This document shows positions 19,901 through 31,900 of a stretch of DNA of 64,000 bases, piece after piece. The stretch comes from Enterobacter sp. RIT418. Lineage in GTDB: Bacteria > Pseudomonadota > Gammaproteobacteria > Enterobacterales > Enterobacteriaceae. The stretch's first letter is position 1; every line of letters starts with the position of its first letter. The stretch covers positions 62,001-126,000 of the forward strand of contig NZ_QBJD02000013.1 in assembly GCF_003057745.1 (NCBI RefSeq), written 5' to 3'. The notes under the pieces are model-generated. The model was not told the origin of the DNA and did not search any database. It saw only the letters and a list, made by a program, of their open reading frames with translations. The translations under genes were made by a program, and so were the position numbers.

Positions 19901-22900
19901 AGCGGAACCACCACTGCCGAAGTGGGCCAGACCGTCACCGTGACCCTCAACGGCAAGCAGTACACGACGACGGTGCAAAGCGGCGGAACCTGGCAGCTGG
20001 ACGTGCCGGCGGCCGACGTGGGCGCGCTGGCCGACGGCAAGGTAACGGTGACCGCCAGCGTTAGCGACGTGGCGGGCAACGGCAGCAGCGTCGACCGCAT
20101 CGGGCTGGTGGACGCCACCGTGCCGCAGGTGACGATCGATGATTTCGTCACCAGCACCAACACCATCAACCACATCGCCCATTCGCAGGCGCAGATCCTG
20201 AGCGGCTCCGTCACCGGCGCGGACGCGGGCGATCGCGTCACGATTACCATCAATAACGTGGACTACACCACGGTGGTCGACGCGGCGGGCCGCTGGAGCC
20301 TGGGCCTGCCTGCGTCCGTCGTGCAGGGGCTGGCGGACGGCACCTGGCCGGTCAGCGTCACCGTGACGGATAAATCGGGCAACACCGGCAGCGGCTCGCT
20401 GGACGTGGTGGTGAACACCTCTACGCCAGTCATTGCTATCGACACGCTGGCCGCGGATGACGTGATTAACGCCAGCGAAAAAGGGGCCGATCTGCGCCTC
20501 TCCGGCACCAGCAACCAGCCGCAGGGCACGACCATTACGCTCACCCTCAACGGCATCCACTACACCGCCACCACGGCGGCTGACGGCAGCTGGAGCGTCA
20601 ACGTGCCGGCCTCCGCCGTGGGCGCGCTGGGCGAAGCGAGCTATACCGTTACCGCCAGCGTCACGGACAGCGTCGGCAATACCGCCTCTGCCAGCCACGA
20701 CGTGCTGGTGGACAGCTCCCTGCCGGTAGTGACCATTAACACCCTGGCGGGCGACAACATCGTCAACGCGGCGGAAGTGGCCGCGGGCCAGGCGCTGACC
20801 GGGAAGGTCAGCAACGCGGCGGCGGGCGATACGGTCACCGTGACGCTCGGCGGCAAAACCTACACCGCCGTGGTGCAGAGCGATCTCACCTGGAGCCTGC
20901 CGCTGACTCAAGCACAGCTTACCGCGCTGGGCAACGGCGAGCTGACCGTGACGGCGAGCGTCACCAACGCCCACGGCAATACCGGTTCCTCCACGCTGGA
21001 TATCACCATTGACGCCCAGCTGCCGGGCCTGCGCTTCGACACCGTGGCGGGCGATGACGTGATCAACATCATCGAGCACGGCCAGAACCTGATTATCTCC
21101 GGTTCCAGCACCGATCTGGCGGCGGGCAGCATCGTCACCGTCAACGTGAACGGCAAAGGCTACCCGGCCACCGTGCTGGCGGACGGCACCTGGCAGGCGG
21201 CAATTCCGGCGGCGGACGTGGGCCAGTGGGCCGACGGCAAGCTGACGATTACCGCCAGCGCCCAGGACAGCGCCCAGAACCCGGTGAACATCGGTACCAT
21301 CGTCGACGTCGACCTGGCGCCGGTCGCGATTAGCATTGACGCCATCGCCACCGACGACGCGATCAACGCGGCGGAAAAAGGCCAGAATCTGGTGCTGTCC
21401 GGCACCACGGCGAACGTGGAAGCGGGGCAGACCGTAAGCGTGACCTTCGGCGGGAAAACCTACACCGCGAAGGTGGACGCGGAAGGCAAGTGGACGACTA
21501 CCGTGCCGTCGGCGGATCTGGCGGGGCTGAAGGACGGCGACGCCAGCGTGCAGGTGAGCGTGAGCAACGTGAACGGCAACGGCGCATCCGCGGGCCGCGA
21601 GTACAGCGTGGACGCGACCGCGCCAGCGGTTACCATTGATACCGTCAGCGGCGACAACATGCTGAACGCCGCGGAGGCCGGGGCCGATCTGACCCTGAGC
21701 GGCACCTCCAGCGCGCAGGCGGGACAAACCGTCACCGTTGCCTTCAACGGCAAGCAGTACACCGCGCAGGTGCAGGCGGACGGCACCTGGTCGCTGAACG
21801 TTCCGGCGGCGGATATGGCGGGCATCGCCGACGGCAATGCGGCCATTACCGCCTCCGTGAGCGACAAGGCGGGCAACCCGGCCAGCGCCAATGCCTCGGT
21901 GCTGGTGGACATCACCGTGCCGAAAATCACCTTCGACACCCTCGCGGACGACGTGATTAACCTTGCCGAGCACGGCCAGGCGCTGATCGTTTCCGGGAAG
22001 GTGACGGGCGCGCAGGCGGGCGACGTGGTGACCGTGAACCTGAACGGTAAAGACTACACCGCCATTCTCGACGCGGCGGGCAGCTGGAGCGTGGGCGTTC
22101 CGGCCGCGGACGTCGGGGCGCTGGCCAATACCAACTACACCCTGACCGCGACGGTGACGGACAGGGCGGGCAACAGCGGCAGCGCACAGCACGATCTCGG
22201 CGTCGCCCTGACCGCGCCGACGCTCGCCATCAACACCATCGCCGGTGATGACGTGATTAACGCCCTCGAGAAAGGGGCCGACCTGGTGCTTTCCGGCACC
22301 AGCAACCAGCCGCAGGGCATCACCGTGACGGTAACCCTGAACGGCATCAGCTACTCCGCCACCACGGCGGCCGACGGCAGCTGGAGCGTGACCGTTCCGG
22401 CCTCCGCCGTCGGCGGGCTTGGCGAAGCGAACTACACCGTGAGCGCCTCCGTGACCGACGAGGCGGGCAACAGCACCAGCGCCGCGCATCATGTGCAGGT
22501 GGACAGCGCCCTGCCGGTCGTCACCATCAACGCCATTGCTACCGACGACGTAATTAACGCCCAGGAGCTGGCGGCGGGTCAGACCATCAGCGGCAGGGTA
22601 GCAAACGCCGAAGCGGGCAACACCGTGACGGTCACCCTTGGCGGCAACACCTACACCACCACCGTGCAGAGCGATCTGACCTGGAAGGTTGACGTCTCCG
22701 CGGACGACCTCAAGGCGCTGGGCAACGGCGACCTGTCCGTCACCGCGAGCGTGACCAACGGCCACGGCAACGCCGGCAGCGGCGATCGCGATATCACCAT
22801 CGACGCTAACCTGCCGGGCCTGCGCGTGGATACCGTGGCAGGCGACGACGTGATCAACAGCATCGAGCACGGGCAGAACCTGATTATCACCGGCAGCAGC

Positions 22901-25900
22901 GACGGCCTGACGGCGGGCACGGCGCTGACCGTCACCGTCAACGGCAAAACCTACCCGGCCGTGGTGCTGGCGGACGGCACCTGGGTCGCGGCGGTTCCGG
23001 CTGCGGACGTGGGCGCGCTGGCGGCGGGCAAGCTGGTCATTACCGTTGAAGGCCAGAGCAGCGCGGGCAATCCGGTCTCTATCGGCCACGGCGTGACCGT
23101 CGATCTGGCCGACGTGGCCATCAGCGTGAACGCCATCGCAACCGACGACGTAATCAACGCGGCGGAGAAAGGCGCGGACCTGGTGCTTTCGGGCCTCACC
23201 GCCAACGTGGAAGAAAACCAGACCGTCACCATCACCTTCGGCGGGAAAACCTACACCGCGAAGGTGGACGCGGAAGGCAAGTGGACGACTACCGTGCCGT
23301 CGGCGGATCTGGCGGGTCTGAAGGACGGCGACGCCAGCGTGCAGGTGAGCGTGAGCAACGTGAACGGCAACAGCGCCTCGGCGGGCCGCGAGTACAGCGT
23401 GGACGCCACCGCGCCGTCCGTGGTGATTGATATCGTCAGCGATAACAATATTGTCAACGCGCAGGAAGCGCAGTCCGATCTCACCATTCACGGCACCAGC
23501 AATGCCGAAGCGGGCCAGACGGTGACCGTCACCCTTGGCAGCAAATCCTGGACCACGACCGTGGGCGCGGACGGCAGCTGGACGCTGGACGTCCCGGCGG
23601 CGGACGTCGGCGCGCTGGCGGACGGCAGCTACACCATCGGGGCATCGGTGGCGGACAAGGCGGGCAACCCGGCCTCCACCGCGCGCGACGTGCTGGTGGA
23701 CACTACCGTGCCGCAGCTCACCATCAACCGCGTCTCCGACGATGACGTGATCAACAGCGTTGAGCACGGCCAGGCGCTGACCGTTAGCGGCAGCGCCACC
23801 GGCGCACAGGCGGGCGACGTGGTGACCGTGACCCTCAACAATAAATCCTACACCGCGACGCTGGACGCGGCGGGCAACTGGACCATCGGGGTACCGGCTG
23901 CCGACGTTGGCGCGCTGGTCGCCGGGGATTACACCATCACCGCCACCGTCACCGACAGGGCGGGGAACAGCGACAGCGAAACGCACGACATCAACGTGAA
24001 CCTGACCGCCCCGGTGCTGACCATCGACACCGTCTCCGGCGACGACGTGATCAACAGCGTTGAGAAGACGCAGAATCTGGTCATTAGCGGCACGGCGACC
24101 GGCCTTGCGTCGGGCGCCGTCGTCACGGTGATGCTGAACGGCAAAGCCTACAGCGCGACGGTGGACGGCAGCGGCAAGTGGACCACCACCGTACCGGCCG
24201 ACCAGGTTTCCGGCCTGGGCGAAGCGCTCTACGCGATTACCGCCACGGCGACCGACGCGGTGGGCAACAGCGGCAGCGCGTCGCATACCGTGACCGTGGA
24301 GTCCGTGCTGCCTGGCGTGACCATCAACGCCATCGCCACGGACGACGTGATCAACGCGGGCGAAGTGGGCGCGGGCCAGACCATCAGCGGCAAGGTCATC
24401 AACGCCGAAGCGGGCAACACCGTAACGGTGACCGTGGGCGGCAAAACCTATACCACCACCGTGCAGAGCGATCTGACCTGGAAGGTGGACGTCTCCGCGG
24501 ACGATCTCAAGGCGCTGGGCGACGGCGATCTGACCGTCACCGCGAGCGTCACCAACGGCGTGAACAACACCGGCTCGGCGGATCGTGACATTACCATTGA
24601 CGCCAACCTGCCGGGCCTGCGCGTGGACGTGGTGGCGGGCGACGACGTGATCAACAGCATCGAGCACGGCCAGAACCTGATCGTTACCGGCAGCAGCGAC
24701 GGCCTGACGGCGGGCACCGCCCTGACCGTGACCGTCAACGGCAAAACCTATGCGGCGACCGTGCTGGCGGACGGTACCTGGCGCGCGGCGGTTCCGTCTG
24801 CGGACGTGGGCGCGCTGGCGGCGGGCAGCGTGACGATTACCGTGGCGGGCCAGAGCACCGCGGGCAACCCGGTCACCATCAGCCACGACGTGACGGTGGA
24901 TCTGGCGGCGGTTGCCATCAGCATCGACGCCATCACCTCTGACGACGTGATCAACGCCGCGGAGAAAGGAACCGATCTGGTCCTCTCCGGCACCACCGCG
25001 CAGGTGGAAGAGAATCAGACCGTCACCATTACCTTCGGCGGCAAAACCTACACCGCCAAGGTCGACGCGGACGGCAAGTGGACCACCACCGTGCCGTCGG
25101 CGGACCTGGCGGGGCTGAAGGACGGCGACGCCAGCGTGCAGGTCAGCGTGAGCAACGTGAACGGCAACGGTGCGTCCGCAGGCCGTGAATACAGCGTGGA
25201 CGCCACCGCGCCGTCCGTCACCATCGGCACGATTGCCGGAGACGACGTGCTCAACGCGGCGGAAGCGAAAGCGGATCTGACCATCAGCGGCACCAGCACG
25301 GCCGAAGCGGGCCAGACGGTGACCGTGACCCTGAACGGCAAAACCTACACCGCGAAGGTGGGCGCGGACGGCGGCTGGACGCTGGACGTACCGGCGGCGG
25401 ACGTCGGCGCGCTGGCGGACGGCACGGCGACGATCACCGCCTCCGTGAGCGACAAGGCGGGCAACCCGGCCTCGGCTAACCACAACGTCACGGTGGACGT
25501 GACCGTTCCGGTGGTGACCATCAACACCATCGCGGAAGACGACGTGATCAACGCCACCGAGCACGGCCAGGCGCAGATTATCAGCGGCTCGGCGACCGGC
25601 GCGGCGGCGGGTGATAAGGTCACCGTGAGCATTGGCGGCAAGGACTACACCACCGTGCTGGACGCGGCGGGTAACTGGAGCGTCGGCGTGCCGGCGAGCG
25701 TGATTTCCGCACTCTCCGACGGCAAGGTGACGGTCAGCGTCAGCGTAACCGACGCGGCGGGCAACACCGGCAGCGGCACCCACGACGTGACCGTGGAGAC
25801 CGGCCTGCCGTCGCTGAACTTTGACGCGATTTCCGGCGATAACGTGCTGAACGCGGTGGAAAAAGGTCAGGATCTGAGCGTGAGCGGCACCAGCGCCAAC

Positions 25901-28900
25901 CTGAGCGCGGGCACCACCGTCACCGTGACCCTGAACGGCAAGCACTACACCGCCACCACGGCGGCGGACGGCAGCTGGAGCCTGACGGTGCCGGCGGCGG
26001 ATCTGGCGGCGCTGGGCGAGGCGAACTACACCCTGAGCGCGGCGGCGACCAACGGCGTCGGCAACGGCATCAGCAGCACCGCGAACCTGCAGGTGGATAC
26101 CGCCCTGCCGACCGTGACCATCAGCACCGTGGCGGGCGATAACGTGATCAACGCCGCCGAAGTGGCGGTGGATCAGACCGTCAGCGGCAGGGTTGCCCAC
26201 GCGGAAGCGGGCAACACCGTGACCGTGAAGATCGGCGGCAATACCTACACCACCACCGTGCAGAGCGATCTGACCTGGAAGGTTGACGTCTCCGCGGACG
26301 ATCTTAAGGCGCTGGGCAACGGCAGCCTGTCGATCGTTGCGACGGTCACCAACGGCCACGGCAACACCGGCAGCGGCGAGCGCGACATCACCATCGACGC
26401 CAACCTGCCGGGCCTGCGCGTGGACACCGTGGCGGGCGACGACGTGATCAACAGCATCGAGCACGGTCAGAACCTGATCGTTACCGGCAGCAGCGACGGC
26501 CTGACGGCGGGCACCGCCCTGACCGTGACCGTCAACGGCAAAACCTATCCGGCGACCGTCCTCGCGGACGGCACCTGGCGCGCGGCGGTTCCGTCTGCGG
26601 ACGTGGGCGCGTGGGCTGAAGGCACGGTAAAAATCACCGTCTCCGGCGACAGCGCGGCGGGTAACCCTGTCACCATCACCCACGACGTGACCGTGGATCT
26701 GGCGACGGTCGCCATCAGCATCGACGCCATCGCCACCGACGACGCGATCAACGCCGCGGAAAAAGGCGCGGATCTGGTGCTGTCCGGCACGACGCTTAAC
26801 GTCGAGGCGGGCCAGACCGTGACCGTGAGCATGGGCGGTAAGATTTATACCGCGAAGGTCGACGCGAACGACAGGTGGACGGTCACCGTGCCGTCGGCGG
26901 ATCTGGCGGGGCTGAAGGACGGCGACGCCAGCGTGCAGGTGAGCGTGACCAACGTGAACGGCAACGGCGCCTCCGCAGGACGCGAGTACAGCGTGGATGC
27001 GACCGCACCCGTTGTGACAATCCACACCGTTGCCGGAGACGACGTGCTCAACGCGGCGGAAGCGAAAGCGGATCTGACCATCAGCGGCACCAGCACGGCC
27101 GAAGCGGGCCAGACGGTGACCGTCAGCCTGAACGGCAAAACCTATACCGCGAAGGTGGGTGCGGACGGCGGCTGGACGCTGGATGTTCCGGCGGCGGACG
27201 TCGGCGCGCTGGCGGACGGCACGGCGACGATTACCGCCTCCGTTTCTGACAAGGCGGGCAACCCGGCCTCGGCTAACCATAACGTCACGGTGGACGTGAC
27301 CGTTCCGGTGGTGACCATCAACGCCATCGCGGAAGACGACGTGATCAACGCCACCGAGCACGGCCAGGCGCAGATTATCAGCGGCTCGGCGACCGGCGCG
27401 GCGGCGGGTGATAAGGTCACCGTGAGCATTGGCGGCAAGGACTACACCACCGTGCTGGACGCGGCGGGGAACTGGAGCGTCGGCGTGCCGGCGAGCGTGA
27501 TTTCCGCGCTCTCCGACGGCAAGGTGACGGTCAGCGTCAGCGTGACCGACGCGGCGGGCAACACCGGCAGCGGCACCCACGACGTGACCGTGGAGACCGG
27601 CCTGCCGTCGCTGAACGTCGACGCGATTTCCGGCGATAACGTGCTGAACGCGGTGGAAAAAGGCCAGGATCTGAGCGTGAGCGGCACCAGCGCCAACCTG
27701 AGCGCGGGCACCACCGTCACCGTGACCCTGAACGGCAAGCACTACACCGCCACCACGGCGGCGGACGGCAGCTGGAGCCTGACGGTGCCGGCGGCGGATC
27801 TGGCGGCGCTGGGCGAGGCGAACTACACCCTGAGCGCGGCGGCGACTAACGGCGTGGGCAACGGCATCAGCAGCACCGCGAACCTGCAGGTGGATACCGC
27901 CCTGCCGACCGTGACGATCAATGCCATCGCCACGGATAACATCATCAACGCCGCCGAGGTGGCGGTGGATCAAAGCATCAGCGGCAGGGTTGCCCACGCG
28001 GAAGCGGGCAACACCGTGACCGTGAAGATCGGCGGCAACACCTACACCGCCGTTGTGCAGAGCGATCTGACCTGGACGGTGAACGTTCCGGCTGACGTGC
28101 TGAAGGCGCTCGGCAACGGCGATCTGACCGTGACCGCGAGCGTGACTAACGGCCACGGCAACACCGGCAGCGGCGAGCGCGACATCACCATCGACGCCAA
28201 CCTGCCGGGCCTGCGCGTGGACGTGGTTGCGGGCGACGACGTGATCAACAGCATCGAGCACGGGCAGAACCTGATCGTTACCGGCAGCAGCGACGGCCTG
28301 ACGGCGGGCACCGCCCTGACCGTGACCGTCAACGGCAAAACCTATGCGGCGACCGTGCTGGCGAACGGCACCTGGAGCGCGGCGGTTCCGTCTGCGGACG
28401 TGGGCGCGCTGGCGGCGGGCAACCTGACGATTACCGTGGCGGGCCAGAGCACCGCGGGCAACCCGGTCACCATCAGCCACGACGTGACGGTGGATCTGGC
28501 GGCGGTCGCCATCAGCATTAACGCCATCGCCACCGACGACGTGATTAACGCGGCGGAAAAAGGCGCGGATCTGGTGCTGTCCGGTCTCACCACCAACGTG
28601 GAAGAGGATCAGACCGTTACCATTACCTTCGGCGGCAAGACCTACACCGCGAAGGTCGACGCGGACGGCAAGTGGACGGCCACCGTGCCGTCGGCGGATC
28701 TGGCGGGGCTGAAGGACGGCGACGCCAGCGTGCAGGTGAGCGTGACCAACGTCAACGGCAACGGTGCGTCCGCAGGCCGCGAGTACAGCGTGGACGCGAC
28801 GGCGCCAACGGTGACGATTGACGCTATTGCGGCGGACAACACCATCAACCGCGACGAAGCGGCGGCGGGCGTAGCGATCGCCGGTACCACCACCGCGGAA

Positions 28901-31900
28901 GTGGGCCAGACGGTCACCGTGACCCTGGGCGGCAAATCGTACACCGCGCAGGTCGGGCAGGGCGGCGCGTGGCGCGTTGACGTTCCGGCGGACGACCTGG
29001 CGGCGCTGGCCGACAGCGGCTACACCGTGCAGGTGAGCGTCAGCGACGCGGCGGGCAACCCGGGCAGCGCCAGTAAGGCCATTACCCTTGACACCACGCC
29101 GCCAACCATCAGCTTCAACGCCGTGGCGGGTGACGACGTGATCAACGGCGTGGAGCACGGGCAGGCGCAGATCGTGAGCGGCACCGCCACCGGCGCATCC
29201 GCGGGCGATAAGCTGGTCGTTACGATTGGCGGCAAGCAGTACACCACCACCGTTGACGCCAGCGGCAGCTGGAGCGTGGGCGTTCCGGCCAGCGTCATCT
29301 CGGCCCTGGCGGACGGTAAAGTGACCATCAGCGCGACCATCACCGACGGCGCGGGCAACAGCAGCACCCAGACCCACGACGTGATGGTCAATACCGCCGC
29401 GGTTGCGCTGACCGTTAACACCATTAGCGGCGACGACGTGATTAACGCCGCCGAAGCGGGCAGCTCGCTGGTCATCAGCGGTTCCAGCGCCCAGTTCGCC
29501 AGCGGCACGAAGGTGACGGTGATGCTGAACGGCAAGTCCTACACGGCGACGGTGCAGAGCGACGGTTCCTGGAGCACGACGGTTCCGGCAGCGGACGTGG
29601 GTGCCCTGGCGGACGGCTCAAGCTATCAGGTCACCGCGTCGGCGCAGGACAGCGCGGGCAACAGCGCGTCGGCGACGCACGGCGTCAGCGTGGACGCCAC
29701 CCCGCCGGTGGTCAGCATCGCGGCGATCTCCGGCGACGATATGCTCAACGCGGCGGAAGCACAGCAGCCGCTGACCGTGCACGGTTCGAGCAGCGCGGAG
29801 GCCGGGCAGACGGTCACCGTCACCCTCGGCGGCAAAACCTACACCGCGCTGGTGAAGGCCGACGGCACCTGGACGCTGGACGTTCCGGCGGCCGATCTCG
29901 CCTCTCTGAGCCAGGGCGCGCTCACCGTAACCGCCTCGGTTAACGACAGGGCGGGCAACGGCGGCAGCGCCTCGCACACCCTGACGGTAGATACCGTCGC
30001 GCCAACCGTCACCATCAATACGGTGGCGGACGACAACATCGTCAACAACGCGGAACAGCAGGCGGGACAAACCGTCAGCGGGACCACTACCGCCGAGCAG
30101 GGGCAAACGGTGATCGTGACCTTTAACGGCCACAGCTACCAGGCCACCGTTGGCGCGGACGGCACGTGGTCGGTCTTCGTGGAAGGGCACGATCTGGTGG
30201 GGCTGACCGACGGTAAATACACGATTACCGCATCGGTGGCCGATAAGGCAGGCAACCCGGGCAGCGCGACGCACGACGTCACGCTGAGCGGCGACGTGCC
30301 GACGATTGCTATCAATACCTTTGCGCAGGACGACATCGTGAATGCCGCGGAGCACGGCACGCCGCTGGTCGTCAGCGGTACGACCAGCGCGCCAGCGGGC
30401 CAGACGGTGACCATTACGCTGAACGGCAAAACCTACACCACGACCGTACAGAGCGACGGCAGCTGGAGCTATACCGTTGGCAGCGCGGACGTGACGGCGC
30501 TCGCGGACGGCGGCGCTTACGTGATTAACGCCCAGGTCAGCAACGCGATCGGCAACGGCGCGAGCGCGGACCATACGGTCACGGTCGATTTGACCCCGCC
30601 GTCGATGGGCATCAGCATCGACTCGCTGCAAAACGACACCGGCCTGAGCGCGAGCGATTTCATCACCGGCGACAAAAACGTGGTGATTAACGGCTCGCTG
30701 ACGGCGCAGCTCGGCAACAACGAGAAGGCGCAGATCAGCCTCGACGGCGGCGCGACCTGGATTGACCTGACGGTGACTGGCACCACCTGGCGTTACGCCG
30801 ACGGCCGCACCTTAACCGACGGTACGTACCAGTATCAGGTCCGCGTGATTGATAACGCGGGCAACGTTGGCGCGACCGACAGCCAGGACGTGGTGCTCGA
30901 TCTGACCGCGCCTGCGGCAACCACCATCACCGTGGATGCCGTCACGCAGGATACCGGGCTGTCCGGCAGCGACTTCATCACCAGCGATAACCAGATCACG
31001 CTGAACGGCACGCTCGGCGCGGCGCTGGGGCGCGGCGATCACGCGCAGATCAGCATTGACGGCGGGACGACCTGGATTGACGTCAACGTCAGCGGGCTGA
31101 CCTGGACCTACGTCGATGGCCGGACGCTGGCCGACGGCGACTACAACTACCAGCTGCGCGTGATCGACGACGCGGGCAACGTCAGCGCCACCGCTAATCA
31201 GGTGGTGACCATCGATACCGTTGCGCCGGACGCCAGCAAAACCGTCTCTATCGACAGCATCAGCGACGATACGGGCCTGAGCAACAGCGACTTCGTGACC
31301 AACGACACCTCGCTGACGCTGCACGGCTCCCTCGGCGCGACGCTGGCCGACGGCGAAGGCGTGCAGATCAGCCTTGACGGCGGCAGCACCTGGCAGAACG
31401 TCATCGTGGTCGGCAAGACCTGGTACTACGTCGATGGTCGTACGCTGGGCAACCAGACCTACGACTACTGGGTGCGCGTGATTGATGCGGCCGGCAACGT
31501 GGGCGAATCTGCTCACCAGCAGGTGACGGTGGATACCGTTGCGCCGGACGCGGCGATCACCGTGACCGTGGATAACATCACCGTTGATACCGGTTTTGAC
31601 GACAACGACTTCCTGACCAGCCAAACCTCGTACACGCTGAACGGCACGCTCGGCGCGGCGCTGGGCAACAACGAGTACGTGCAGGTTAGCCTCGACGGCG
31701 GCGCGACCTGGGTTTATGCGAAGGTGAACGGCACGAGCTGGAGCTACACCGACACGCGCACGCTTGCCGACGGGGAGCACGACTATCAGGTTCGCGTGGT
31801 GGATCAGGCGGGCAACGTCGGGGCTACCACCTCGCAGACGGTCACCGTGGACACCAGGGCGCCGCAGTACGGCATCACCATTGACGCCATCAGCGACGAT

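Noticed and set aside
19292-29377. Minus-strand open frame of 3361 codons as a real gene
   Set aside because: It is in codon register with the adhesin and open only because TTA, CTA and TCA are avoided in the sense repeats; its translation is His/Arg/Val-rich low-complexity sequence with no recognisable domain.
17735-30592. CRISPR-like or satellite repeat array
   Set aside because: The repeats are about 300 bp, in frame and protein-coding; there is no short repeat/spacer pattern and no cas gene.
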